NCBI RefSeq assembly: GCF_036670015.1
Contig: NZ_CP137636.1
Coordinates: 164,501 to 228,500 of the forward strand
DNA length: 64,000 bases
Source of the DNA: Niallia sp. XMNu-256
GTDB lineage: Bacteria; Bacillota; Bacilli; Bacillales; Cytobacillaceae
Direction of reading: 5' to 3'
The translations under genes and the position numbers were made by a program. Shown in pieces: positions 1 to 8,419 of the stretch. Within the stretch, counting starts at the first letter, position 1. Each line of letters starts with the position of its first letter. The notes beneath the pieces are model-generated. The model was not told where the DNA came from, made no database searches, and saw nothing but the letters and a program-made list of their open reading frames with translations.

Positions 1-155
1 ATGGAATCCGTATCCAAGGTTGTAAGACGATATTAACAGGCGTTCGACCTGAAATAACCAATACAATTGTTGAGCTTGGAATCGATTTAAATGGAAAAGT
101 CGAAACAAAGGGAACGCTGCAACAGGCTTTAAATGATTTAAACGTACTTAGTTAA
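1..155 (+). CDS. RsbR/RsbS-type STAS-domain protein, C-terminal fragment
   Basis: The window opens inside a gene whose last 50 codons read in frame from base 3 and end at TAA 153-155. The visible part (GIRIQGCKTILTGVRPEI, then a TLQQAL stretch) resembles the end of the STAS domain of RsbR co-antagonist paralogues, which form the stressosome controlling the general stress sigma factor. The N-terminal part is outside the window, so which RsbR paralogue it is cannot be said. A terminator follows directly. Confidence 0.6.
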   Translation, partial: GIRIQGCKTILTGVRPEITNTIVELGIDLNGKVETKGTLQQALNDLNVLS

Positions 156-174
156 AATGAATGCTATGGAGCTA

Positions 175-208
175 AGACCCAGTCGCGAGGAACGGGGTCT
201 ATTTTTTT
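175..208 (+). terminator. Rho-independent terminator after the STAS gene
   Basis: Arms AGACCC (175-180) and GGGTCT (195-200) enclose a GC-rich loop and are followed by a run of seven T. Confidence 0.8.
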
Positions 209-307
209 GCAAACTGCCCCTCAGAAATTGGTAACAGAAGGCAAAGGTTTCAATGTATGACTTTTACTGAGAGTAAAAAACTATCTCGTAAAGAGGTGAA
301 GATTGAA

Positions 308-751
308 GTGAATGTCATTACGACCTTTATAGAAAAAAAACGCGAGAAACAGATGAAATATGAAAAGTCGGTTCTCCGTGAAATATCTGTTAAGACGTTA
401 AAAGAAAGAGTTCAACATTATTTTGGAGCTTCTCGTTTTACCCAAAGCATGATTATGCACAGTGGAATTGAAGAAGCCTGTTATGATGTTGCCATCGAGG
501 CCTTTTTATTAGGAGCGAATATGAGCCGCTTCGGTTATTATGGTGAAGAAGCTACAGATGTTAAATTACGTTGTCAACACGAGGAAAAACATCTTATCGA
601 TACCCTTTACAATTTTTTATTGTATTGGGGAGGTAGTCAAGAAGGTGTTTTGAGTGAATCTTTAAATTACCAGTGTGAGCAGTATGTTAACAGCTGGTGG
701 CTGGATGGCTTTCACAAAGGTGAAAGAAGAATTAAGCTAAAGCTACATTAA
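308..751 (+). CDS. ybaK: YbaK-family protein (DUF2521)
   Basis: Conserved Bacillus protein of unknown function that sits just upstream of cwlD, as in B. subtilis. The reading frame is open from ATG 257, but the family-like sequence starts near VITTFIEKKREKQMKYE. GTG 308 has a Shine-Dalgarno sequence (AGAGGTG, 292-298) at good spacing and gives 147 residues, so I prefer it. The protein is soluble, rich in aromatic residues in its C-terminal half (YVNSWWLDGFHKGERR), and has no signal peptide or membrane segment. Identification rests on sequence resemblance plus the conserved neighbourhood. Confidence 0.75.
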   Translation: MNVITTFIEKKREKQMKYEKSVLREISVKTLKERVQHYFGASRFTQSMIMHSGIEEACYDVAIEAFLLGANMSRFGYYGEEATDVKLRCQHEEKHLIDTLYNFLLYWGGSQEGVLSESLNYQCEQYVNSWWLDGFHKGERRIKLKLH

Positions 752-831
752 ATTCCATCTATGAGTTCTATCACTTCTCCTTGTCCCATATATTGTATTG
801 CAAGGACAAGCGGAGGGATTGATGGATAGAC

Positions 832-1551
832 ATGGGAAAAAAGTGGAAAGCCAGTATCTTTACGATCGGACTTATTGTCCTGTTTTTTATTTTACAATAT
901 GATTTCTTGGAAGACGATACATGGAAAGATTGGAATTTACCGTTATCGGGTAAAATTATTTTAATCGATCCAGGACATGGCGGACCTGATGGTGGTGCTG
1001 GGGATAAGGATGCCTTAGAGAAGGATATTGCATTGCATGTTTCACATAAGCTAAGGGAATATTTACAGGAGCAAGGTGCCCTTGTAATTATGACAAGAGA
1101 AGACGACACCGATTTAGCAGATGCAGATACGAAAGGATACAGTCGAAGGAAAGTACAGGATTTAAAAAAGCGACTGGATCTGATTAACAATCAAGATATC
1201 GACTTTTTTGTTAGTGTTCACTTGAACTCTATCCCTTCAGCTAAATGGAGTGGAGCGCAAACCTTTTATGCCCCACAATATGATGAAAATGAAAGAGCAG
1301 CAAAGTTTATCCAAGACGAGTTAATTAAAAATCTAGAAAATACGAACCGCAGGGCCAAACCCATTAATCATGTTTATATTTTAGATAATGCTAAAAAGCC
1401 AGGTGTTCTAGTAGAAGTTGGATTTTTATCAAATCCAACAGAAAAAGCGAACTTAAAAAAGGATCCATATCAAGAGAAAATCGCAGTCTCTATTTATAAT
1501 GGCATTATGCGCTATTATTCAAATGAAAAGGAATTAACTATACCTGATTAA
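832..1551 (+). CDS. cwlD: N-acetylmuramoyl-L-alanine amidase CwlD (spore cortex)
   Basis: Amidase_3-family enzyme that removes the peptide side chain from muramic acid. This is the first step of muramic-lactam formation in spore cortex and is needed for germination. There is one N-terminal membrane/signal segment (about 5-22). The zinc and catalytic residues are visible: His49 in IDPGHGG, Glu63 in ALEKDIAL, His130 in VSVHLNS and Glu195 in VLVEVGFLSN. Its 239 residues match the family. In B. subtilis the partner is the deacetylase PdaA with GerD/KbaA nearby; here salA, gerD, kbaA and pdaB follow in the same order. Confidence 0.95.
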   Translation: MGKKWKASIFTIGLIVLFFILQYDFLEDDTWKDWNLPLSGKIILIDPGHGGPDGGAGDKDALEKDIALHVSHKLREYLQEQGALVIMTREDDTDLADADTKGYSRRKVQDLKKRLDLINNQDIDFFVSVHLNSIPSAKWSGAQTFYAPQYDENERAAKFIQDELIKNLENTNRRAKPINHVYILDNAKKPGVLVEVGFLSNPTEKANLKKDPYQEKIAVSIYNGIMRYYSNEKELTIPD

Positions 1552-1674
1552 GGCGACCGTCCTTTCTCAGGTATTTTTGTATTTAATCCAGACTGTGATT
1601 CAAATTATAGAGATTTGTCGCCTCTATGTTATACTGATATGGAGGAAAATTCAAACAAAGGTGGGCATGAATGT

Positions 1675-2730
1675 ATGATTACTGAGGACAAAGTCAGAGA
1701 GAGTTTAAACTCAATGAAAGAACCCTTTTTGCAAGTAACTCTAGGTGAGTTAAATGCAATTGAAGAGATAAAAATTAAAAAAGAAAAGAATCACGTCAGC
1801 GTCAAGATCGCAATTACAAAAACAGGAACATCCGAACAAATGCAGCTTCAAACCCAAGTTGTAAATGCTTTAAAAGAAGCGGGTGCTAATACAGTAGGAA
1901 TTCGTTTTAGTGAACTGCCAGCTGAAACGGTAGGGAAATACCGTTCTACTGATAAAAAAGAAGAAAATCAAGGTTTATTATCTCCAGATAGTAAAACCAC
2001 TTTTATTGCCATTGCGAGTGGTAAAGGTGGAGTGGGTAAATCAACTGTTTCTGTAAACTTAGCCGTGGCATTAGCTAGACTAGGGAAAAAAGTAGGGCTT
2101 GTCGATGCGGATATTTATGGATTCAGTGTACCTGATATGATGGGCATTACCGCTCGTCCTACTGTTAAAGGAGAAAAGCTAATTCCAGTAGAACGTTTCG
2201 GTGTTAAAGTCATTTCAATGGGCTTTTTTGTAGAGGATAATGCACCGATTATTTGGCGCGGTCCGATGCTTGGAAAAGTATTGAACCAATTTTTCAATGA
2301 TGTCGAGTGGGGCGAGTTAGACTACTTATTATTAGATTTACCTCCTGGAACAGGGGATGTTGCCTTAGATATTCATAGTATGTTACCGACAACAAAAGAA
2401 ATCATTGTGACAACTCCACACCCGACAGCTGCTTTTGTTGCAGCAAGAGCTGGTGCGATGGCTTTAAGAACAGAGCATGAAATTCTAGGGGTTATCGAAA
2501 ACATGTCCTATTTTGAAAGCAAAGCTACAGGGGAAAAGGAATATGTATTTGGTCAAGGTGGCGGAGATAGGCTAGCTGATTCATTGGAAACAACTGTCCT
2601 AGGGCGACTCCCATTAGGGCAGCCAATTATTAGAGAAGAGGATTTCTCTCCTTCTGTATATCAAGAAGAACATCCAATAGGGAAAAAATATATGGAGATT
2701 GCTAATAAAGTAATCGATGCAATCCAATAA
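1675..2730 (+). CDS. salA: SalA/Mrp-family P-loop ATPase
   Basis: MinD/Mrp-type ATPase (351 residues). An N-terminal MIP18-like domain (about 1-90) precedes a P-loop domain with the deviant Walker A GKGGVGKST at 116-124 and a GDVALDIHS region further on. In B. subtilis, SalA (YbaL) represses scoC and so raises exoprotease expression; Mrp relatives can carry Fe-S clusters. ATG 1675 is chosen over the longer frame from 1615 because it has an AAGGTGGG ribosome site and matches the family N-terminus. It lies between cwlD and gerD as in B. subtilis. Confidence 0.88.
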   Translation: MITEDKVRESLNSMKEPFLQVTLGELNAIEEIKIKKEKNHVSVKIAITKTGTSEQMQLQTQVVNALKEAGANTVGIRFSELPAETVGKYRSTDKKEENQGLLSPDSKTTFIAIASGKGGVGKSTVSVNLAVALARLGKKVGLVDADIYGFSVPDMMGITARPTVKGEKLIPVERFGVKVISMGFFVEDNAPIIWRGPMLGKVLNQFFNDVEWGELDYLLLDLPPGTGDVALDIHSMLPTTKEIIVTTPHPTAAFVAARAGAMALRTEHEILGVIENMSYFESKATGEKEYVFGQGGGDRLADSLETTVLGRLPLGQPIIREEDFSPSVYQEEHPIGKKYMEIANKVIDAIQ

Positions 2731-2734
2731 TGAT

Positions 2735-2764
2735 AAAAGGCCATCCCAATGGGACAGGCCTTTT
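2735..2764. terminator. Bidirectional terminator between salA and gerD
   Basis: Arms AAAAGGCC (2735-2742) and GGCCTTTT (2757-2764) serve the converging salA and gerD genes. The gerD stop codon overlaps the right arm. Confidence 0.85.
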
Positions 2765-3338
2765 ATGCTTCTGCAGCTTTTTTTTCTTCGTCTGCCTTTT
2801 TTTCCGCGGCTTTTAAGAGTAATTCTTGGATTTTTGTTTGATAAAGCGGGCTTTCAATGGTTTCGCTGATGACTGTTTTTAGATGATCACGATACTCATT
2901 GCTTTTTAATATCGTTGTTAAATCCGGAATAAGTTCGGGATCTTTCATCACTTCAATTAATTTCGTTCGATATTCTGGATCATTCATTAAGGATTTTAAC
3001 AACTGTTCATGTTGTTGTTGCATACTTTGTGCCATTTTTTCGGCAAAAGCAGGATCCTCGAAATTCTTCTTCCAGAAATCCGCCCCTTTTTCACTTGTCA
3101 AGGTAGATTGTATGGTTTCGGTTACAATCGCCTGATCCATAATTAGTTGTTGTCTTAATTTTTCATCAGACATAACATCTTGAATGGCCTTCTTTCCCTC
3201 ATCTGTTTTTAGAATATCAACAACCATCTTTTTCGTTTCCTCATAATCTAATTCCCTTGAGACTTGGGCTTGACCTCCACAGCTAGTGGTTATAAATACA
3301 CTTAGAATAATAAGAGACAAAAGCAAGGCTCTCTTCAT
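2763..3338 (-). CDS. gerD: Spore germination lipoprotein GerD
   Basis: Germination lipoprotein of the spore inner membrane that clusters nutrient receptors into the germinosome. The signal peptide ends in a lipobox (TTSC, Cys20). The mature part is highly charged and helical, with repeated QxxI/L motifs and an Ala/Lys/Glu-rich tail. Its 191 residues fit the family. Orientation opposite to salA and kbaA is also the B. subtilis arrangement. It is probably expressed in the forespore, but I did not identify a promoter. Confidence 0.92.
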   Translation of the reverse strand: MKRALLLSLIILSVFITTSCGGQAQVSRELDYEETKKMVVDILKTDEGKKAIQDVMSDEKLRQQLIMDQAIVTETIQSTLTSEKGADFWKKNFEDPAFAEKMAQSMQQQHEQLLKSLMNDPEYRTKLIEVMKDPELIPDLTTILKSNEYRDHLKTVISETIESPLYQTKIQELLLKAAEKKADEEKKAAEA

Positions 3339-3485
3339 CTTAAAAACTCCTCTCAGAGTATTACCTACTCTTAGGATGAAGAAATGAACATAAAATTATT
3401 CGTCTTGAATCATATGCCTAGATTTTTCTAATTTTCGTTGATACAATTCAATAAACGGAACATTTTGATAATGGGGGATACAATT

Positions 3486-4115
3486 GTGACAAGTCGAAAT
3501 GTAGTAAAATTATTTTTTTCAACTCTTCTTATTGGAGGATTTGTAACGAGTGTAACAGGTTTTATTGTGCGTTGGGGGGAGTTTAGTCCTTATTTTAAGA
3601 ATATTGAGTTATTAAGTATCATCTCAACATTTTTTTGGTTATTTTGTTTCGGGTTCATTTTTAGTTTGGTTAGTCAAGTGGCCTTTTTTGCTTATTTAAC
3701 CGTTCACCGTTTTGGTTTATCCATTTTCCGATCGTTTTGGAATAGGGTTCAAGTTGTTCTAATTGTATTTGCTTTATTTGATTTAGTATATTTTCGTTAC
3801 CGGGCCTTTGCAGAAAATGGCGAGAGTTTGTTGCCATATTTGTATCCAGCCCTCTTAATCTTAGCCGTTGGGTTAGTAGCGGCTTATTATAAAGCAAAGC
3901 AAACGAACAAAAAGGCGTTTATTCCAGCCCTATTTTTTATGACAGTTGTGACAATTGTTGAATGGGTTCCCGTTTTACGAATTAACGATCAGAATTGGGT
4001 TTATTTAATGATCTTTCCACTGTTAGCCTGCAATATATACCAATTGTTGATTTTGCATAAATTGCATGAAAGTTCCATAAGAGAAAGAAGTGCAAAAGTT
4101 GAAAATCCGGCCTAA
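3486..4115 (+). CDS. kbaA: KinB-signalling pathway activation protein KbaA
   Basis: Integral membrane protein required for KinB-dependent entry into sporulation. About six hydrophobic segments are seen, the first right at the N-terminus (VVKLFFSTLLIGGF). GTG 3486 is preferred to ATG 3438 because GGGGG at 3473-3478 provides a ribosome site and the family begins near this position; this gives 209 residues. It is flanked by gerD and pdaB, both on the opposite strand, as in Bacillus. Confidence 0.85.
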   Translation: MTSRNVVKLFFSTLLIGGFVTSVTGFIVRWGEFSPYFKNIELLSIISTFFWLFCFGFIFSLVSQVAFFAYLTVHRFGLSIFRSFWNRVQVVLIVFALFDLVYFRYRAFAENGESLLPYLYPALLILAVGLVAAYYKAKQTNKKAFIPALFFMTVVTIVEWVPVLRINDQNWVYLMIFPLLACNIYQLLILHKLHESSIRERSAKVENPA

Positions 4116-4128
4116 ATGAGGCCGGATT
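4104..4128. terminator. Bidirectional terminator kbaA/pdaB
   Basis: Perfect 10-bp arms AATCCGGCCT and AGGCCGGATT flank a 5-nt loop that contains the end of the kbaA stop codon. It serves the converging kbaA and pdaB genes. Confidence 0.8.
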
Positions 4129-4142
4129 CTTGGATTCCTTTG

Positions 4143-4895
4143 TTATTTAATTTCCTCAGTTTTAGTACTTGCATTAGCAATCATTTCTGAAACAGTTACG
4201 AGCTTCAGACCTTTTCTTTTAATATCCTCTATAATTAGTGGGAGGGCTTTACTCGTTTGTGTAGCAGAATCTGAAGCATGCAGAAGTACAATATCTCCCT
4301 TTTTAGCCTGAGCAACATTGCTTCTAATCATGTCGGTGCCTGGATTTGTCCAGTCCTTTGAGTCAATGCTCCAATGAACTACCGTATAACCGTATCTTTC
4401 AGCAATAGATAACGTTTTTTGATCGAAATGCCCAGTTGGAGCCCTTAAAAGTTGAATATTTTTAATCCCTAATTTGTCAAAGACTGTTTTGGCTAGTGAA
4501 ATATCCCTTCTTACCTTTTCGTCTTCAAGCTCTGAATAATCCTTATACTCATACCCAAGCATTCCAATCTCATATCCCTCTTTAACCATTCGCTCTACAA
4601 GTTCAGGATGACGCTCAGCCCATGATCCAGATAAAAAGAAAGTAGCAGACTTAACATCATTTTCTTTTAAAATATCTAAGATTGGTTCTGCCTTTTCATC
4701 GCCCCATCCAATATTAAAGGTCAAAGCGATATCCTTCTCGCCTTTATAAACAGCTTTTGGGCCGTCCTTGGCTGAAAAAACAGGAACTTGTACGATATTT
4801 CCCAAATAAAAAAACCAGGCAGTAAAAAAAGAGGCAATTCCAATAATCAAAATCTGCTTAAGCGTTTTACCGTTTAATACATAAAAAAAGTTCAT
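4143..4895 (-). CDS. pdaB: PdaB-type polysaccharide deacetylase-like protein (spore)
   Basis: NodB-fold protein needed for spore stability in B. subtilis (YbaN/PdaB). There is one N-terminal membrane anchor (about 13-32), then a NodB domain beginning at IALTFNIGWGDEKAEP. The canonical TFDDG and HxxxH motifs are altered (FNIGWGDE; MLGYEYKDY), which is characteristic of PdaB and casts doubt on classical metal-dependent catalysis. The C-terminal IVLLHASDSATQT motif is intact. Length is 250 residues. The conserved neighbourhood supports the call. Confidence 0.92.
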   Translation of the reverse strand: MNFFYVLNGKTLKQILIIGIASFFTAWFFYLGNIVQVPVFSAKDGPKAVYKGEKDIALTFNIGWGDEKAEPILDILKENDVKSATFFLSGSWAERHPELVERMVKEGYEIGMLGYEYKDYSELEDEKVRRDISLAKTVFDKLGIKNIQLLRAPTGHFDQKTLSIAERYGYTVVHWSIDSKDWTNPGTDMIRSNVAQAKKGDIVLLHASDSATQTSKALPLIIEDIKRKGLKLVTVSEMIANASTKTEEIK

Positions 4896-5032
4896 TTTTA
4901 ATCACCTCGTCCACACTCTTCTTTCAATCCTATGAGTTATATCATGAAAAAATGAACTATTTTTTATAAAAAATATGGAAACTGTTTATACTACATTTAA
5001 CATATATATTTTTGCATCAAGGAGGAAAAGTT

Positions 5033-5293
5033 ATGTTGGCAATGCTTTTAAATGAAAAAGAAATTAAGGAAATGCAATATTTATTAAAAAGAGAAATGGA
5101 TGAAATTCTATATGACTTGAGAGATGAACGGATTGATATGTTCATAAAAACGGAAATGGAAGAACGGTATAAGCATTTATTTATGTTGTTTAAAAGAGTA
5201 GCACCACCTGTAGAATGTATGAAATATATACTTACCTACCAAAAGGGGAAGAGAAAGGAAAAAAACTATAGAAGGAATAAGAAAAGCAATTGA
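5033..5293 (+). CDS. Small conserved Bacillus protein of unknown function
   Basis: A strong ribosome site (AAGGAGG, 5019-5025) eight bases before ATG 5033 fixes the start, giving 86 residues. The protein is charged and helical (LNEKEIKEMQYLLKREMDE) with a basic tail, and has no membrane segment. Similar small proteins occur beside pdaB in other Bacillus as far as I recall, but no function is known to me. An inverted repeat follows it at 5353-5380. Confidence 0.7.
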   Translation: MLAMLLNEKEIKEMQYLLKREMDEILYDLRDERIDMFIKTEMEERYKHLFMLFKRVAPPVECMKYILTYQKGKRKEKNYRRNKKSN

Positions 5294-5352
5294 CACTAGA
5301 AGTATTATTTGATATATTAAAAACCATCGCTAATGAGAAATATCCTTGAAAA

Positions 5353-5388
5353 GACTTTATCTCTTAGATGTGATAAAGTCGCTTTTAT
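5353..5388 (+). terminator. Probable terminator before the tRNA block
   Basis: Perfect 9-bp arms GACTTTATC (5353-5361) and GATAAAGTC (5372-5380) are followed by GCTTTTATG. The T-run is short, so termination may be partial. Confidence 0.55.
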
Positions 5389-5418
5389 GATTCAAGAGAA
5401 TAACTTTAGAATTTCCTC

Positions 5419-5446
5419 TTGAAAAATAATAAAAAGACACTATAAT
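5419..5446 (+). promoter_or_regulatory. Sigma-A promoter for the tRNA cluster
   Basis: TTGAAA (5419-5424), a 16-nt spacer and a perfect TATAAT (5441-5446), about 75 bp before the first tRNA. Confidence 0.65.
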
Positions 5447-5521
5447 ATAAGATGTCTTTGAAAAAATAAGCTTTTGAATGAAATAGACTGCAGTACGAAT
5501 TTAGGAAGCTATAATAATTAT

Positions 5522-5596
5522 TCCGCAGTAGCTCAGTGGTAGAGCAATCGGCTGTTAACCGATCGGTCGTAGGTTCGAATCCTACCTGCGGAGCCA
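5522..5596 (+). tRNA. tRNA-Asn (GTT), CCA encoded
   Basis: Complete cloverleaf: acceptor TCCGCAG/CTGCGGA, D-arm GCTCAGTGGTAGAGC, anticodon loop CTGTTAA (GTT), T-loop GTTCGAATC, encoded CCA. Confidence 0.97.
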
Positions 5597-5617
5597 TTTA
5601 TATACTTTGGATTCCAT

Positions 5618-5690
5618 GCTTCCATAGCTCAGCAGGTAGAGCACTTCCATGGTAAGGAAGAGGTCGTCGGTTCGAATCCGACTGGAAGCT
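5618..5690 (+). tRNA. tRNA-Thr (GGT)
   Basis: Acceptor GCTTCCA/TGGAAGC. Anticodon stem CTTCC/GGAAG with loop ATGGTAA gives anticodon GGT. No CCA is encoded. Confidence 0.95.
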
Positions 5691-5717
5691 TACATAATAT
5701 GTGAACATATTAATAAC

Positions 5718-5792
5718 GGCCCGTTGGTCAAGCGGTTAAGACACCGCCCTTTCACGGCGGTAACACGGGTTCGAATCCCGTACGGGTCACCA
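5718..5792 (+). tRNA. tRNA-Glu (TTC), CCA encoded
   Basis: Acceptor GGCCCGT/ACGGGTC with a G-T pair, anticodon loop CTTTCAC (TTC), T-loop GGTTCGAATCC, encoded CCA. Confidence 0.97.
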
Positions 5793-5847
5793 TTTTTAAG
5801 TATGCGACGTCCTGTCGCAACGCATGCACTCGTACATCCTGTACGTT

Positions 5848-5923
5848 GGAGGATTAGCTCAGCTGGGAGAGCATCTGCCTTACAAGCAGAGGGTCGGCGG
5901 TTCGAGCCCGTCATCCTCCACCA
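5848..5923 (+). tRNA. tRNA-Val (TAC), CCA encoded
   Basis: Acceptor GGAGGAT/ATCCTCC, anticodon loop CTTACAA (TAC), T-arm GGTTCGAGCC, encoded CCA. Confidence 0.97.
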
Positions 5924-5926
5924 TAT

Positions 5927-5999
<73 letters not shown>

Positions 6000-6039
6000 T
6001 CCTTTCCGTTTTAATAAAACGGCTATTTTTTATTTTTTT

Positions 6040-6123
6040 GGAGGGGTAGCGAAGTGGCTAAACGCGGCGGACTGTAAATCCGCTCCCTTGGGTTCGGCGG
6101 TTCGAATCCGTCCCCCTCCACCA
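6040..6123 (+). tRNA. tRNA-Tyr (GTA), CCA encoded
   Basis: Class II tRNA with a long variable arm (84 nt). Acceptor GGAGGGG/CCCCTCC, anticodon loop CTGTAAA (GTA), encoded CCA. Confidence 0.97.
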
Positions 6124-6197
6124 TAATTAATTTGAAAACAAATGAATAATAAATGAAAAACGGGACATGATAATAACTGTCCTTTTTATTTTCTTAT

Positions 6198-6269
6198 TGG
6201 GCTATAGCCAAGCGGTAAGGCAACGGACTTTGACTCCGTCATTCGTAGGTTCGAATCCTGCTAGCCCAG
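6198..6269 (+). tRNA. tRNA-Gln (TTG)
   Basis: Acceptor TGGGCTA/TAGCCCA, anticodon loop CTTTGAC (TTG), T-arm GGTTCGAATCC. No CCA is encoded. Confidence 0.96.
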
Positions 6270-6324
6270 TTAACTTTTTAGAGCTATCATCTTTCAGTAC
6301 AAAGAGGAACGAAATATCATTTTC

Positions 6325-6397
6325 GAGCCATTAGCTCAGTTGGTAGAGCATCTGACTTTTAATCAGAGGGTCGCAGGTTCGAATCCTGCATGGCTCA
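6325..6397 (+). tRNA. tRNA-Lys (TTT)
   Basis: Acceptor GAGCCAT/ATGGCTC, anticodon loop CTTTTAA (TTT), T-arm AGGTTCGAATCCT. It is the last tRNA of the block, and a terminator follows 18 bp later. Confidence 0.96.
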
Positions 6398-6414
6398 TAT
6401 TTTATCGGATCATA

Positions 6415-6460
6415 AAATGCACAAGAGGTTTGATTACAAAATCTCTTGTGCATTTTTTAT
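6415..6460 (+). terminator. Terminator of the tRNA cluster
   Basis: 13-bp perfect arms AAATGCACAAGAG (6415-6427) and CTCTTGTGCATTT (6443-6455) are followed by T-rich sequence. Confidence 0.9.
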
Positions 6461-6749
6461 TTTTAAAAAGCGTAAACGAGTCCTAGTCTAACTAAAAGGA
6501 TCTCTGTCAGCCTTTTAAATTCTCGATCATCCCATCATTCCAGTTACAGGGGATTTCATATCCAATTAGCATATAAAACAATAAAACCTTCAATGCTTAG
6601 TCAATAATTCCCCGAAAATCATTCGTCAAGCATTGCACTAATAATTTTTTAATAACATATTATTAGCCCTTTCCCTGAATATGATTTTATAATATAAATG
6701 AATATTGTAATATTTATAAAAATAGATAGGTGCAAAGGGGAAGTTGATC

Positions 6750-7646
6750 TTGGAAAAACTCTCAATTATTGGCATGCCTATGGACCTTGGTCAAACACGA
6801 CGGGGAGTAGATATGGGGCCTAGTGCCATAAGATATGCAGGTGTTAATGAAAAGCTGAATCGATTATTTAAGGAGATCAAAGATTTAGGAGACATTCCAA
6901 TTGGTAGGCCTGAGGTAAAGATTGATCCGAATACCAATTTAAAAAATCTCCATCTTGTTGCTGAAAAAAATGAAATTTTAGCACAAAAGGTAGCGCAAGT
7001 AGTGGACGAGGGTTCTTTTCCTTTGATATTAGGTGGGGATCATAGTATTGCGATCGGTACTTTAGCAGGTCTAGCCAAACAATATAAAAATTTAGGGGTT
7101 ATTTGGTTTGATGCACATGGAGATTTAAATACAGTAGAAACTTCACCATCTGGAAACATCCATGGGATGCCGCTTGCTGTAAGTCTGGGCTTAGGGCATA
7201 ACCTTTTAACGAATATAGGTGGGGTAACTCCAAAGGTAAAACCGGAGAATATTGTCATTATTGGGGCGAGGTCACTAGATGAAGGCGAAAAATCGCTGAT
7301 TAAGGCTAAAGAGATAAAAGTGTTCACTATGCATGAAATTGATCGATTAGGCATGACAAAGGTAATGGAAGAGACGATCTCTTATTTAAAAGATAAAACG
7401 GATGGAGTTCATTTATCTTTTGATTTAGATGGGTTAGATCCAAGTGATGCACCAGGTGTAGGAACACCGGTTATCGGGGGGGTTAGTTACCGAGAAAGTC
7501 ATCTAGCCATGGAAATGTTGGCTGAAGCCCATCTTATTACATCAGCAGAATTTGTTGAAATCAATCCAATCCTCGATGATAAAAACAAAACGGCCATTAC
7601 CGCTGTGGCATTAATGGGTTCATTATTTGGTGAAAAACTATTATAA
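6750..7646 (+). CDS. rocF: Arginase
   Basis: Hydrolyses arginine to ornithine and urea in the cytoplasm (binuclear manganese enzyme). Metal ligands are visible in GGDHS, WFDAHGDLN and DLDGLDPSDAPG, and SPSGNIHGMP is the family loop. TTG 6750 is chosen because AAAGGGG (6734-6740) is nine bases upstream, whereas TTG 6744 is too close; this gives 298 residues. It is monocistronic, lying between the tRNA terminator and its own terminator. In Bacillus, rocF usually belongs to the arginine catabolic regulon; I saw no clear RocR/SigL promoter here. Confidence 0.95.
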   Translation: MEKLSIIGMPMDLGQTRRGVDMGPSAIRYAGVNEKLNRLFKEIKDLGDIPIGRPEVKIDPNTNLKNLHLVAEKNEILAQKVAQVVDEGSFPLILGGDHSIAIGTLAGLAKQYKNLGVIWFDAHGDLNTVETSPSGNIHGMPLAVSLGLGHNLLTNIGGVTPKVKPENIVIIGARSLDEGEKSLIKAKEIKVFTMHEIDRLGMTKVMEETISYLKDKTDGVHLSFDLDGLDPSDAPGVGTPVIGGVSYRESHLAMEMLAEAHLITSAEFVEINPILDDKNKTAITAVALMGSLFGEKLL

Positions 7647-7656
7647 TAAAAGGGAT

Positions 7657-7692
7657 GCGGTAACTTTTATCGATTAGTTACTGCTTATTTTT
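7657..7692 (+). terminator. rocF terminator
   Basis: GCGGTAACT (7657-7665) pairs with AGTTACTGC (7676-7684), with one G-T pair, and is followed by TTATTTTTTT. Confidence 0.8.
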
Positions 7693-7780
7693 TTGAATAA
7701 AACATTACCAAGGGAAACGAGATCCTAACATGAGGAAACAGAAGAGTCGTCTCTATGTTTTCTTCTAACAAATTATTTTG

Positions 7781-7807
7781 TGAAACCTTTTCGGGTATCA
7801 ATTCGTA
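7781..7807 (+). promoter_or_regulatory. SigW-type (ECF) autoregulatory promoter of sigW
   Basis: TGAAAC (7781-7786), 17 nt, then CGTA (7804-7807) matches the sigma-W consensus (TGAAAC, 16-17 nt, CGTA) and lies 34 bp before sigW. Autoregulation is known for B. subtilis sigW. Confidence 0.8.
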
Positions 7808-7840
7808 TATCGAGATAGCCGCTGAAGCGGAGGTTATAGA

Positions 7841-8404
7841 ATGGAAGCTCTCATTAAAAAGAGAATAAAACAAGTATTAAAAGGCGACCAGAATGCATTC
7901 GGGGAAATTGTTGAAATGTATAAAGATAAGGTCTATCAAATTTCTTATCGGATGCTTGGAAACCGGCATGAGGCTGAGGATATCGCACAAGAGGCCTTTC
8001 TTCGTGCATATGTGAATATACAAAGCTATAATACAGAATATAAATTTTCGACATGGCTTTATCGAATTACAACGAATCTATGTATTGACCGAATTCGAAA
8101 AAAGAAGCCAAGTTATTATTTAGATGCAGAAGTGTCAGGCACAGAAGGGTTAAACATGTATTCCCAAATTCCATCTACAACTCGATTACCTGAAGATGAT
8201 GTTGAAAGCCTTGAGCTACAAGATACCATTCAGAAGGAAATTATGAAACTTCCAGAAAAGTACCGCTCGGTGATTGTTTTAAAATATATTGAGGAATTAT
8301 CCTTAAAAGAGATTAGTGAAATATTGGATATGCCATTAGGAACCGTTAAAACCCGTATACATCGAGGAAGGGAAGCTCTTCGAAAAAGACTCCAACATAT
8401 GTGA
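7841..8404 (+). CDS. sigW: ECF RNA polymerase sigma factor SigW
   Basis: Extracytoplasmic-function sigma factor of the envelope-stress and antimicrobial-peptide regulon. It has 187 residues with region 2 (YRMLGNRHEAEDIAQEAFLR, STWLYRITTNLCIDRIRKKK) and region 4 (LPEKYRSVIVLKYIEELSL, then a helix-turn-helix with GTVKTRIHRGREALRKRL). It carries its own SigW-type promoter and is followed after 15 bp by the anti-sigma gene rsiW, as in B. subtilis. Confidence 0.95.
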   Translation: MEALIKKRIKQVLKGDQNAFGEIVEMYKDKVYQISYRMLGNRHEAEDIAQEAFLRAYVNIQSYNTEYKFSTWLYRITTNLCIDRIRKKKPSYYLDAEVSGTEGLNMYSQIPSTTRLPEDDVESLELQDTIQKEIMKLPEKYRSVIVLKYIEELSLKEISEILDMPLGTVKTRIHRGREALRKRLQHM

Positions 8405-8419
8405 TAGAAGGTGAAAAGA

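Noticed and set aside
771-1190. 139-residue antisense frame over cwlD
   Set aside because: It lies opposite well-conserved cwlD codons and has no ribosome site; a shadow frame.
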